64,000 nucleotides of DNA, from positions 62,001 through 126,000 of the forward strand of contig NZ_JAGEVF010000007.1 of NCBI RefSeq assembly GCF_017581965.1. Reading direction: 5' to 3'. The position numbers and the translations under genes were made by a program. The DNA comes from Winogradskyella pelagia (GTDB lineage: Bacteria; Bacteroidota; Bacteroidia; Flavobacteriales; Flavobacteriaceae). Position 1 is the first letter of the stretch; the number at the start of each line of letters is the position of its first letter. The notes under the pieces were generated by a model. It was given only the letters and a program-made list of their open reading frames with translations, ran no database searches and was not told the DNA's origin. Shown here in pieces: positions 6,891 to 15,800 of this stretch.

Positions 6891-8862
6891 CGTTATAGCC
6901 TCCAACTACTTTTCCAAGTTTACGAGACAATAACATTTTTAACCCAAGATAGTCTTTAACATCTTCTATAATAGTTGTAGAATCTAAATCTGGTTTTAAG
7001 GTTTGGTTCTTGTATTCCGCAACTTTTCTATCTATAAGATAACACCTTAAACTTAAAATGGTTTGACTTACCAATTGAGAAACCGTATCGTCCTTTACTT
7101 TAGGAATGATGTTATTTCGATGCCAATCGTGGAGGTTATACTTTTCATCCTCCATCAAAATACTTGTTACCGTACTTGCTAAGTCTTGACCTAACTGGTT
7201 GATAAAATCTTTTGTAGAAAAATCCTCTTTTTGATGCAGCTGATCAATAAGGGAATAATACAAGGTCTTAAAACCCTCATTTGAGAATTGCATCTCATCC
7301 TCCTGAAGATCCAAATATATCTTCTCAAATACTTTTGCTTCTTGCTTTACGGGCTCTAAAAGTAGATCTCCAGAAATATCATCTTCTTTTAAAATAAGAT
7401 CTTCAAAAACCTCCTCTCTATTACCATAGAGCATCAATATTTCAATAATTTTCCTTTCGAGTTCAAATTGTACATCAATTTTTTGTTTGGTTTCCCCTGA
7501 ATTTCTTACTACGTCAAAGGCTCGTTGCTCTTTCTTGTAGTTTTTATTAGCCTCTTGAAAGTCTTTTTTAGAGATTTGCGCCAGGGTACTAAACAATACA
7601 TTCTCACTGATATCCATGATTTGCGCACACTCTTGGATATAGACTTCTTGCTTTATGGCATCTGGAATTTTAGAAATACTATTTACAATATCCCTAATGG
7701 TTTCTGCTTTCTTAATAGGATCGTTATTGGCTTCTTCAACCAGGATAGACGCTTTAAATTGAATGAAGTCTTTTGCATTGGCATCTAAATAATCTTGTAG
7801 TTCCGCAAGTGAATTAGACTTTGCAAAACTATCGGGATCTTCACCGTCCGGAAAGGTGCAGACCTTCACATTCATACCTTGTTCTAATATAAGATCTATT
7901 CCTCTAAGCGAAGCTCTCAACCCAGCAGCATCACCATCAAATAAAACGGTAATATTAGCGGTAAGTCTATTTATCAATCGTATTTGTTCGGGCGTTAATG
8001 CTGTACCAGAAGACGACACAACATTTTTAACACCGGTTTGATAGAATTGAATAACGTCTGTATAACCCTCAACCAGGTAACAGTTGTTTTCTTTAGCTAT
8101 AGTTTGTTTTGCAAAATAAAGTCCATAGAGTACCTTGCTTTTATGGTAAATATCACTCTCTGGCGAATTAAGATATTTTGCCGCTTTTTTATCATTAGTT
8201 AAAATACGTCCACCAAAACCCAAAACGCGACCGCTCATGCTGTGAATTGGAAACATAACTCTACCCTTAAATCGATCAAAACGCTTATCTTCCTTTACAA
8301 TGGTAAGACCAGTTTTTTCGAGAAATTCCAATTTATATCCTTTTCCTAAAGCATCATCGGTAAAAGCCTGCCACTGATCTAGAGAATACCCTAATTGAAA
8401 CTTTTTTATAATCTCATCAGTAAATCCACGCTCTTTAAAATAACTTAAACCTATGGCCTTTCCCTGGTCAGTGGAGTGAAGTATCTTTTGAAAATACGAA
8501 TTAGCATACTCTGATACGAGATAAAGACTTTCTCTTGCGTCTATTTTCGCCTTTTCTTCGTCTGTTTGTTCAGTCTCTTCAATTTCAATATTGTACTTTT
8601 TAGCCAAATACCTAATAGCTTCAGGATAAGTGAAATGCTCGTGTTCCATGAGAAATGTCACTGCATTACCTCCTTTACCTGAGGAAAAATCTTTCCAAAT
8701 TTGCTTTGAAGGTGACACCATAAAACTAGGTGTACGCTCATCACTAAATGGACTAAGCCCTTTAAAATTGCTGCCAGCTCGTTTTAACTGCACAAAATCG
8801 CCAATAACCTCCTCAACACGAGCGGTTTCAAAAACTTGGGATATGGTATTTTGTGATATCAA
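6883..8862 (-). CDS. dnaG: DNA primase DnaG (zinc-ligand-free N-terminal domain)
   Basis: The primase synthesises RNA primers for replication. The 659 residues hold an N-terminal CHC2-like domain (1-100), a TOPRIM catalytic core (EGYTDV, then DGDAAG; about 260-345) and a C-terminal helicase-binding region. The four zinc ligands of the N-terminal domain are replaced: GLSPFS (Ser37, Ser40) stands where CPFH is usual, and DFSSGKGG (Asp58, Ser61) where CxxC is usual. The rest of the domain is well conserved, so this looks like a lineage trait rather than decay. The start is TTG at 8862; upstream in-frame stops exclude a longer form. Confidence 0.95.
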   Translation of the reverse strand: MISQNTISQVFETARVEEVIGDFVQLKRAGSNFKGLSPFSDERTPSFMVSPSKQIWKDFSSGKGGNAVTFLMEHEHFTYPEAIRYLAKKYNIEIEETEQTDEEKAKIDARESLYLVSEYANSYFQKILHSTDQGKAIGLSYFKERGFTDEIIKKFQLGYSLDQWQAFTDDALGKGYKLEFLEKTGLTIVKEDKRFDRFKGRVMFPIHSMSGRVLGFGGRILTNDKKAAKYLNSPESDIYHKSKVLYGLYFAKQTIAKENNCYLVEGYTDVIQFYQTGVKNVVSSSGTALTPEQIRLINRLTANITVLFDGDAAGLRASLRGIDLILEQGMNVKVCTFPDGEDPDSFAKSNSLAELQDYLDANAKDFIQFKASILVEEANNDPIKKAETIRDIVNSISKIPDAIKQEVYIQECAQIMDISENVLFSTLAQISKKDFQEANKNYKKEQRAFDVVRNSGETKQKIDVQFELERKIIEILMLYGNREEVFEDLILKEDDISGDLLLEPVKQEAKVFEKIYLDLQEDEMQFSNEGFKTLYYSLIDQLHQKEDFSTKDFINQLGQDLASTVTSILMEDEKYNLHDWHRNNIIPKVKDDTVSQLVSQTILSLRCYLIDRKVAEYKNQTLKPDLDSTTIIEDVKDYLGLKMLLSRKLGKVVGGYNVK

Positions 8863-9023
8863 TTTTTAAGGTGAATTTTATATGTGTAAAGTTATAAAAC
8901 TTATAGCAGAAGTTAAATCAACAAGGATTTTCCATTTAATAGTCTTCAGTTCTAAAAGACAAAGAACAAAACTAATTTAATTTAGTCATAATTAATATCT
9001 TTATAACAATTAACATCCTAACC

Positions 9024-10739
9024 ATGAAACAACTCATTTTTTTCGTATTTTTTTCAGTTACTATTTTTTCCTGTAAAAACGAAGACCCTAATAACACTGC
9101 GGATAAAGAAAGTAAGGCCACCGTCTATTACGGCGGAGATATACTTACCATGAAGGGAGAATCTCCAGAATATATTGAAGCCTTGGTAGTTAAGGAGGGA
9201 AAAATTGCATATCTAGGACCGAGCTCTAAGGCCATGGAAATTGCAGGCGCAGGTCACCATATGGTTGATTTAGACGGCAAAACTATGGTTCCTGGCTTCA
9301 TAGATGGACATGCCCATTTCTCCAATTTCTCTTCACAAGCTATTGGAGCACTGTTACTACCTTCACCAGATGGCAATTCGGACAACATACCAGCCTTGAT
9401 TGAAATCTTGAAAGAATGGAATACACCAGAAAATAGAGTTCTAACAGGCTGGGTTTTCGGAACAGGATTCGACGATTCTGTTTTAGAAGAAAAGCGCTTC
9501 CCGACCAAACATGATTTAGACCAAGTGAGCACGGAGCACCCGATAATGATTATTCATATTTCTGGACATTTTGCAGTTGTAAATTCTAAGGGACTAGAAA
9601 AGCTTGGTATCAATAAAACAACTAAGGACCCTGAAGGTGGTATTATTCGCAGAGAACCAAACTCTAGTGAACCTAATGGTGTTTTAGAGGAACTTGCTGC
9701 AATTCCATATATGATGGATGGTTTAATGCCCAAGACTGACGAAGCTAATCTCAAGTTTTTCCTGGCTGGCCAAGACATGGCCAAGTCTTACGGCTATACC
9801 ACAGCACAAGATGGGCGAACCATGCAAAATCATGAACTTTTAGCAAAACTAGCGGACAGCAACCTCATTGAGATTGATGTTGTGAGTTATATAGACTATT
9901 TGTTTGTTGATAAGTACATGGACTCCAAATGGTATTCGCCAGAATATCAAAACAGATATCGTATCGGAGGCATGAAGGTTACACTTGACGGGTCACCACA
10001 AGGACGTACTGCCTGGCGAACTCAACCCTATTTATTGCCACCCGACGGAGCAGACAAACAATACAGCGGCTACCCTGCAATACCTAGCGACCAAGACCTT
10101 TTGGATATTTACGAAAAAGGGTTTAAAAATAATTGGCAAATTCTTACCCATGCTAATGGCGATGCTGCAATGGACCAGATGATAAGAACTCAAAAAATTA
10201 TGTCCGACAAATACGGTAACCAGGATAGACGAAATGTTTTAATCCACGGCCAATATATTAGAGAAGACCAATTAGATAGTTTTAAAGAACTTGGTGTCGT
10301 GGCATCACTTTTCCCGCTGCATACTTTTTATTGGGGTGATTGGCACAAGCAAATTATTGGCGATTCATTAGGTAATAGGATTAGCCCTGTAAAAACAGCA
10401 TTAAATAAAGGGTTAAATATTACAATTCATACAGATGCACCTGTAGCACTTCCCAACTTAATGCGTGTGATCTGGACTGCGGTTAACCGAACATCGCGTT
10501 CAGGTAAGATTATTGGAGAAGGCGAACGTCTAAGCCCTTATGAAGCACTTAAGGCCATTACGATATGGAGCGCCTATCAACATTTTGAAGAAGATAAAAA
10601 GGGAACGCTGGAGACAGGAAAAATAGCAGATTTAGTTATCCTAGATGCAAACCCGCTTAAGGTGGAACCTGATGCTATTAAAGACATACAGGTGGTTGAA
10701 ACCATTAAAGATGGCCAATCAATTTATAAAAAACAATAG
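9024..10739 (+). CDS. Lipoprotein amidohydrolase, YtcJ-like
   Basis: The 571-residue protein has a lipobox leader (VTIFSC, mature Cys17) and an amidohydrolase domain of the YtcJ/imidazolonepropionase-related type. The DGHAHF metal motif sits near residue 94 and a DGSPQGRTAW loop near 323. Later come THANGDAA and HTDAP metal-ligand regions and the closing KGTLETGKIADLVILD strand. It is likely an envelope-anchored zinc hydrolase acting on C-N bonds; the substrate cannot be named. It stands alone and is followed by a strong terminator. A near-consensus TATCTTTA lies shortly upstream of the ATG. Confidence 0.88.
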   Translation: MKQLIFFVFFSVTIFSCKNEDPNNTADKESKATVYYGGDILTMKGESPEYIEALVVKEGKIAYLGPSSKAMEIAGAGHHMVDLDGKTMVPGFIDGHAHFSNFSSQAIGALLLPSPDGNSDNIPALIEILKEWNTPENRVLTGWVFGTGFDDSVLEEKRFPTKHDLDQVSTEHPIMIIHISGHFAVVNSKGLEKLGINKTTKDPEGGIIRREPNSSEPNGVLEELAAIPYMMDGLMPKTDEANLKFFLAGQDMAKSYGYTTAQDGRTMQNHELLAKLADSNLIEIDVVSYIDYLFVDKYMDSKWYSPEYQNRYRIGGMKVTLDGSPQGRTAWRTQPYLLPPDGADKQYSGYPAIPSDQDLLDIYEKGFKNNWQILTHANGDAAMDQMIRTQKIMSDKYGNQDRRNVLIHGQYIREDQLDSFKELGVVASLFPLHTFYWGDWHKQIIGDSLGNRISPVKTALNKGLNITIHTDAPVALPNLMRVIWTAVNRTSRSGKIIGEGERLSPYEALKAITIWSAYQHFEEDKKGTLETGKIADLVILDANPLKVEPDAIKDIQVVETIKDGQSIYKKQ

Positions 10740-10743
10740 AAAA

Positions 10744-10767
10744 GCCTTAATCTTCATTGATTAAGGC
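10744..10767. terminator. Bidirectional terminator hairpin
   Basis: A perfect 9-bp stem (GCCTTAATC / GATTAAGGC) with loop TTCATT lies between the convergent amidohydrolase and beta-barrel genes. It is preceded by an A-run and followed by CTTTC, so it can serve both strands. Confidence 0.8.
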
Positions 10768-10788
10768 CTTTCAAAAAATTTAATTGAT

Positions 10789-11892
10789 TTAGTCTATATC
10801 GAAACGTACACCGAATGAAATATTATTTTGATCCACCATTTGGTTCTTAAATAGTGGATTTAAATCATATTTTACATAAAGCGCTATATCGCCTATCCCA
10901 ACATAACCACTTAAACCATAAATAAACTCGCTGACTTCATAACCTCCTCGTTGTTTATTTTTAACACGATTACCATCATCCTTATACTTAAGTTTTTGCA
11001 TATTCCAGACATTTAAACCAGCATAACCTCCCAAACCAATTTTAAATTGTCTCCTTGTAGAATACCTAAAATAGTTATCCCGTTCTATTTTTTTTGATGG
11101 CCCAAATTCAAAGTGTAGAGGAATTACAATATTTGTTGCTCTAAATTTGGCCTTATCCAATTCCTGGGGAAATTCTTGCAACTCAATAATATCATTATTA
11201 TTAACAAAATAGTTGTTGTCTTTAATATCAAGCTTATTCCATTGAATAGAAAGGCCATATTTAAATCTTAAAAAATTAGAGTTATTTAAAAGTCTTGTTT
11301 TCCAAGAAAAACCCCATTCTACAAAACCAGACCCGCCTAACTTATAGGGCGAATCGTCAAGACTCTGACCATCTATCAAGGTATTATTAAACCCAATAGC
11401 AAAAACACTTTCCTCAACAGTTCTTCTATCATATTTCTTAGGCTTATCATAATCTTCTTCACCTATATATATTATACTCTCACTCGTTTCGTCATCACCT
11501 CCAATTCTAATAATTAATCGATCCCCTTCATCATTTCCTTTATAATAGACACCATTTCTTTCCATTAAGGCAATTTTACTGTCTATTATCTGTAATCTGT
11601 TTTCTATGTTTGCTGCTCTTTTTTTTGCGGCATCTTTCTTTAATTTCTCTGCTTCTGCTGCTGTAATTTTACCATTATCTAGTCTTTTGTTGATTAATTC
11701 TATATCAGACCTTAATAACTCACGCTCTTCGTTTTCAATATCTTTTTTTGATTCTTGAAGTTTTTTGATTTCCATTTGTTTCTCTGGCTTCGAGGAGTTA
11801 ACAATAGAGTCTTTTTCTGTCTCTTGCGCATTAATACTGCCTACAGCAAAGCATATGACAAAGGGTACTAATAATCGTGTAATTGTGTTCAT
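10789..11892 (-). CDS. Outer-membrane beta-barrel protein with coiled-coil region (ECF operon)
   Basis: The 367-residue protein has a signal peptide (about 1-22, SINAQ). A highly charged region likely to be a coiled coil follows (about 35-115, rich in Glu/Lys heptads). The C-terminal 200 residues consist of alternating strands, ending FGVRFDID as expected of a PorT-like outer-membrane barrel. It is the last gene of a sigma / anti-sigma-like / barrel operon, 30 bases after the anti-sigma-like gene. It could be a target or sensor for the sigma factor; that is inference from the operon. Confidence 0.72.
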   Translation of the reverse strand: MNTITRLLVPFVICFAVGSINAQETEKDSIVNSSKPEKQMEIKKLQESKKDIENEERELLRSDIELINKRLDNGKITAAEAEKLKKDAAKKRAANIENRLQIIDSKIALMERNGVYYKGNDEGDRLIIRIGGDDETSESIIYIGEEDYDKPKKYDRRTVEESVFAIGFNNTLIDGQSLDDSPYKLGGSGFVEWGFSWKTRLLNNSNFLRFKYGLSIQWNKLDIKDNNYFVNNNDIIELQEFPQELDKAKFRATNIVIPLHFEFGPSKKIERDNYFRYSTRRQFKIGLGGYAGLNVWNMQKLKYKDDGNRVKNKQRGGYEVSEFIYGLSGYVGIGDIALYVKYDLNPLFKNQMVDQNNISFGVRFDID

Positions 11893-11922
11893 AACTGTTC
11901 GTTTTTAGATGATTTATTTGAT

Positions 11923-12705
11923 TTAATTATTGTGTTCTGCTACAGCTGTTCTTACTGTTTTATAGCTATCTTTTAAAGCTTCGAAGATTTTAGTCCTAAA
12001 GGATTGTCCCATGTCTTCTTGTACACTCTCTAACAAGGCCTTTGCATCAACAGTTTTTGTAGCCTGTTTTTTAAGTTGGTTCTTAAATAATTCCTTGCTT
12101 GCCAATTTCAGAAGCGAGTCCACCTCTCTATCTAAATCCTTTTCTAAAGAGGTATTCAATTCCTTTAAAACTACAGCAACGCCTTCTTTGCTTATAGAAA
12201 TCTCGGCTGTTGTGTTCTCGATTTCTTTAGTGGTGACATCTTGTTTACTTTTATCCTCTTTGGATTTATTTTCTAATAAAGCAAGTTGAGTATTGGCACT
12301 ATATCCTGGTTTGTTTGCCTTAAGAGATTTCTGTGCTTCAGTTCTAATTGATTCCGGCTCTTCTTCACTTCCTCTTTGAGTAGTTGGTTCATTTACCAAT
12401 TGTATTTGGGACTTCCTATCCTTACTTGTAATATCTAAAGCATTTGTGTTGTCTTCTTTTAACGGTTCTTCAACGACTTGAGGCATTACCTTCTCAGTAG
12501 TATCATTACCAAAAATTTGAATGGTTATTGCTAACATTATTACAATACCGGCCGCAATACCTATCCACCAAAAGATATTAGCTTGCTTTGATGTAGCATC
12601 GTCATCCAAGCGTTGAGCAAGCTTAGACCAAGCATCAGTTGATGGCGATACTGAGCGTTGTTCTAATTTATCTTTTATTTTTTCCTCAAACTTAATTGGT
12701 GCCAT
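11923..12705 (-). CDS. Single-pass membrane protein, likely anti-sigma factor
   Basis: The 260 residues comprise a short cytoplasmic N-terminus (about 1-43, FEEKIKDKLEQRSVSPSTDAW), one transmembrane helix (about 45-66) and a long polar periplasmic part rich in Lys/Glu/Ser/Thr. This layout, and its start 14 bases inside the ECF sigma gene, fit an anti-sigma factor. No zinc-binding HxxxCxxC motif is present, so it is not a ZAS-type protein. No sequence family was firmly recognised, and the assignment rests on context and topology. Confidence 0.65.
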   Translation of the reverse strand: MAPIKFEEKIKDKLEQRSVSPSTDAWSKLAQRLDDDATSKQANIFWWIGIAAGIVIMLAITIQIFGNDTTEKVMPQVVEEPLKEDNTNALDITSKDRKSQIQLVNEPTTQRGSEEEPESIRTEAQKSLKANKPGYSANTQLALLENKSKEDKSKQDVTTKEIENTTAEISISKEGVAVVLKELNTSLEKDLDREVDSLLKLASKELFKNQLKKQATKTVDAKALLESVQEDMGQSFRTKIFEALKDSYKTVRTAVAEHNN

Positions 12706-13255
12706 AACTACTACTATTTAGTTCTTTAATCTTTTTTTGTAACATCTGTCTTGCCTTAAATAATTGCGATTTAGATGTTCCTTCAGAAACTTTTAGCAAA
12801 TCTGCAATTTCATGGTGCTTATAGCCTTCTATGGCATACATAACAAACACCATTTTATAACCTTCTGGTAAACTATCTATTAACTGTTGTAATTCTGCTA
12901 CGGCCAGATTACTCTCTATGGTATAAGAAAAGTTTTCCTCGAAGTACTCTATATCTGTTGTGAACTCAATTGGTTTCTTCTTTCTTAAAAAAGAAATAGC
13001 CTCCCTGACCATAATTCGCCGTATCCAGCCTTCAAAACTACCTTCATTCTTAAAACTTTTAAGGTGTTTAAAAACCTTAAAAAAACCATTAAGCATAACC
13101 TCTTCAGCGCTATGTACATCTTTTATATAATATCTGCAAACACTTAACATCTTGGGAGCGTGTATTTCAAAAAGCAGGTGCTGAGCTTCTCGATTTTTCT
13201 TAATCGCTCTCTTAATGAGTTTTGTTTCGTTTTTATGAAGTTGAATAACTTTCAC
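12692..13255 (-). CDS. ECF RNA polymerase sigma factor
   Basis: The 187-residue sigma-70 family protein has region 2 (residues about 25-95; APKMLSVCRYYIKD, FKVFKHLKSF) and region 4 (about 120-175; LPEGYKMVFVMYAIEGYKHHEIADLL, then SEGTSKSQLFKARQML). It lacks regions 1 and 3, as ECF sigmas do. The start is GTG at 13255, giving MKVIQLHKNE. It overlaps the anti-sigma-like gene by 14 bp. An ECF-type promoter (AAC, 17 bases, CGTC) lies just upstream, which suggests autoregulation. Confidence 0.92.
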   Translation of the reverse strand: MKVIQLHKNETKLIKRAIKKNREAQHLLFEIHAPKMLSVCRYYIKDVHSAEEVMLNGFFKVFKHLKSFKNEGSFEGWIRRIMVREAISFLRKKKPIEFTTDIEYFEENFSYTIESNLAVAELQQLIDSLPEGYKMVFVMYAIEGYKHHEIADLLKVSEGTSKSQLFKARQMLQKKIKELNSSSYGTN

Positions 13256-13287
13256 TATTCGTATAAAAGAGGGTTTCTATTAATATA

Positions 13288-13311
13288 GACGCATTTTCTC
13301 TAAAAAGGGTT
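13288..13311 (-). promoter_or_regulatory. ECF-type promoter of the sigma operon
   Basis: Minus strand AAC (13311-13309) is followed by exactly 17 bases and CGTC (13291-13288), continuing as CGTCTATA. AAC near -35 with CGTC near -10 is the known ECF promoter pattern. The position 33 bases before the sigma GTG fits autoregulation. Confidence 0.6.
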
Positions 13312-13343
13312 GTATGGATTATCAAAAAAAATAAAAAAATTTT

Positions 13344-13370
13344 ACAATCAACTGATTTTCAGATAATTGT
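13344..13370 (-). terminator. Terminator of the polyprenyl synthetase gene
   Basis: On the minus strand an ACAAT...ATTGT outer stem and CTGA...TCAG inner stem are followed by a T-run (TTTTTTTATTTTTTTT). It begins immediately after the synthetase stop codon. Confidence 0.5.
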
Positions 13371-13371
13371 A

Positions 13372-14349
13372 TTATTTTTTTCTTTCAATTACATACTCTA
13401 CCATGAGCTTTAAGGAGGCCTTATATGGCGAATCTGGGTAGTTTGATAGTAACTTTAAGGCTTCATCTTGGAAGGAAATCATTTTTTTTACGGCATATTC
13501 TAACCCTCCATTAGCCTTAACAAAGGCGATTACCTCTTTAACCCTGTTCTTGTCCTTATTGTAGTTCTTGATTGAATTAATAAGCCAAGCTTTTTCTTTT
13601 TTTGAGCAATTGTTAAGCGCATAAATTAAAGGTAAAGTCATTTTTTGTTCTTTAATGTCAATACCTGTTGGTTTGCCAATCTTTTGTTCGCCATAGTCAA
13701 AAAGATCGTCTTTAATTTGAAAGGCCATACCTATAAGCTCCCCAAATCTGCGCATAGTTTCTATTTCTGCTGAATTAGGTTTTACTGAGGCCGCTCCCAA
13801 ACTACAACAAGCAGCAATAAGTGTTGCCGTTTTTTGCCTAATAATATCGTAATATACCTCCTCTGTTATATCTAACTGACGCGCTTTTTCAATTTGTAGC
13901 AATTCGCCCTCGCTCATTTCTCGCACCGCCACTGATATTATTTTAAGAAGGTCGAAATCATTATTGTCAATAGATAGAAGTAACCCTTTTGATAATAAAA
14001 AATCTCCTATGAGTACTGCAATTTTATTTTTCCAAAGCGCATTGACAGAAAAGAAGCCGCGTCTTCGGTTACTATCATCTACGACATCATCATGCACTAA
14101 AGTTGCTGTGTGAATTAATTCTATTACCGAAGCACCACGATATGTGCGCTCGCTAACTTCTCCGTTGTTCAGCATCTTAGCTACTAGAAACACAAACATG
14201 GGGCGCATTTGCTTGCCTTTTCTATTAACAATATAATGCGTTATGCGATTAAGCAATGCCACCTTGCTCGCCATAGAGAGCCGAAACTTCTTTTCAAAAA
14301 GTTCCATCTCATAAGCTATAGGCTGTTTTATCTGTTCAGTGATTTTCAC
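13372..14349 (-). CDS. Long-chain polyprenyl diphosphate synthase
   Basis: It condenses isopentenyl diphosphate onto an allylic primer to make the isoprenoid tail of menaquinone. The 325-residue protein has the first Asp-rich motif (HDDVVDDSNRRR, about 83-94) and the second (FQIKDDLFDYG, about 208-218). Chain length cannot be read off, but residues before the first motif and the family resemblance fit IspB-like long-chain enzymes. The start is GTG at 14349. It is monocistronic, with a terminator at its 3' end. Confidence 0.9.
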   Translation of the reverse strand: MKITEQIKQPIAYEMELFEKKFRLSMASKVALLNRITHYIVNRKGKQMRPMFVFLVAKMLNNGEVSERTYRGASVIELIHTATLVHDDVVDDSNRRRGFFSVNALWKNKIAVLIGDFLLSKGLLLSIDNNDFDLLKIISVAVREMSEGELLQIEKARQLDITEEVYYDIIRQKTATLIAACCSLGAASVKPNSAEIETMRRFGELIGMAFQIKDDLFDYGEQKIGKPTGIDIKEQKMTLPLIYALNNCSKKEKAWLINSIKNYNKDKNRVKEVIAFVKANGGLEYAVKKMISFQDEALKLLSNYPDSPYKASLKLMVEYVIERKK

Positions 14350-14528
14350 GTACTAATTCTAAAGGCTAAGAATTGATCAAAGATTTATCAATTTGTTTAT
14401 ACTGAATTGTAAAATTACAAATATTGCCCGTGAGAATTGCGTATTTCTTAAAATTCAAACATCGTTTTACAACAAAACATTTTATTTGTACCTTATACTC
14501 AATTAATTAATCATTAAACGCTCAACTT

Positions 14529-15758
14529 ATGAAAAAAATTACTTTTTTATTTTTAGCTTTTATAGCTTTTAATTTTAACTATGCACAAAACACCTGTGCT
14601 ACAGCTGTAGTTGTTGGTCCTGGAACCACTACCGTAGGAACGATAGATGGTGACCTTCCAAACCCAGACTGTGCGCCAAATGCAGGCCTTGACCCAAGAG
14701 ATTTTGGAGAATGGTATATCTACACACCTACGTCGGATGTCGTTGTAAATATTACTTCAGACCTCCCTGCTAATGCTGGTGGTGATACGAGGCTGCATAT
14801 TTATACAGGGACTTGTGGGGCTTTAACTTGTTTTGAAGGTGCAGATGATGTATCCAACACTAACTTCTTAACTGATTTAACATTCGTAGCTTCAGCCGGA
14901 ACGCCATATTATATTGCATGGGATGACCAATGGAGCTCTGCTGGATTTGATTTTTTATTAACTGAATCTACTTTTGATTGTGGAGTTTATGGTCTTCCCT
15001 ACAATGAACTTTATGACAATAATATTCAATTTTTAGGGTGCTTCACTGTAGAAGATGCAGATGCTAATGGTTTTGACTGGATTACTCAGCAAGATTTAGA
15101 TTTAGACGGTGATACTATTCCAGAAACTTTCGCTACAAATTCAATGGGCGGAGCAACAGGATTAAATGTTAATGATTGGATGTTCAGCCCAGGCCTATCT
15201 CTAACAGGAGGGACTGAATATGAATTAAGATCTGCTTACAATATCATTTCGGGCACGGCTACCGGTAGTCTTGAGGCATTTATAGTTGACGCACCATCTT
15301 CAACAGCCAATGTAGTTGCAACCCTATTTTCTAATATCAACTTTACTACACAGGGAGATTTTGCAACCCTAGAGATCAATGCATATCAGGAAGTTGATAC
15401 CTTTACTCCAACTGCATCAGGAACATATTATATTGCCTATCGTTCTTTTGGTCTTTCCGGAGGTGGTTTTATCTTACTTTTTGATTCGATTTTAGAGTCT
15501 ACATTAAGTATTAATGATTTTAATATAGAATCTTTTAGTCATCACTACAATAAGAATGAACAAACGTTAAATTTAGATTCTCCAGAATTAGCATTTGATG
15601 GAATTGAAATTTTTTCATTACTTGGGCAAAATGTTTTAACCAGAGATTTATCTAGATCCGCAGAGGAAATAAACGTCAGTAATCTTGTTGATGGCATCTA
15701 TTTAACAAAAGTTACCATTAATGGAAGTGTAGAAACATTCAAGTTTATTAAAAATTAA
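14529..15758 (+). CDS. Secreted T9SS type A sorting-domain protein with choice-of-anchor J-like domain
   Basis: The 409-residue protein has a signal peptide (about 1-19, NFNYAQ). An N-terminal beta-sandwich of about 130 residues (DFGEWYIYTP, RLHIYTGTC) follows. The middle domain resembles MAM/choice-of-anchor J (ENDNNGFDW-like EDADANGFDWITQQ, NVNDWMFSPGL). The C-terminal T9SS sorting domain ends SLLGQNVLTRDLS, then LVDGIYLTKVT and KFIKN. It should be exported by the T9SS and attached to the surface or released. The ligand is unknown, and the gene is monocistronic. Confidence 0.85.
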   Translation: MKKITFLFLAFIAFNFNYAQNTCATAVVVGPGTTTVGTIDGDLPNPDCAPNAGLDPRDFGEWYIYTPTSDVVVNITSDLPANAGGDTRLHIYTGTCGALTCFEGADDVSNTNFLTDLTFVASAGTPYYIAWDDQWSSAGFDFLLTESTFDCGVYGLPYNELYDNNIQFLGCFTVEDADANGFDWITQQDLDLDGDTIPETFATNSMGGATGLNVNDWMFSPGLSLTGGTEYELRSAYNIISGTATGSLEAFIVDAPSSTANVVATLFSNINFTTQGDFATLEINAYQEVDTFTPTASGTYYIAYRSFGLSGGGFILLFDSILESTLSINDFNIESFSHHYNKNEQTLNLDSPELAFDGIEIFSLLGQNVLTRDLSRSAEEINVSNLVDGIYLTKVTINGSVETFKFIKN

Positions 15759-15773
15759 ATAAACTACTTCAAT

Positions 15774-15800
15774 AAAAAAGCGGCTATTTGCCGCTTTTTT
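15774..15800. terminator. Bidirectional terminator
   Basis: The stem AAAAAAGCGGC / GCCGCTTTTTT with loop TATTT separates the T9SS gene from convergent rlmN. It ends at the last base of the rlmN stop codon. Confidence 0.9.
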
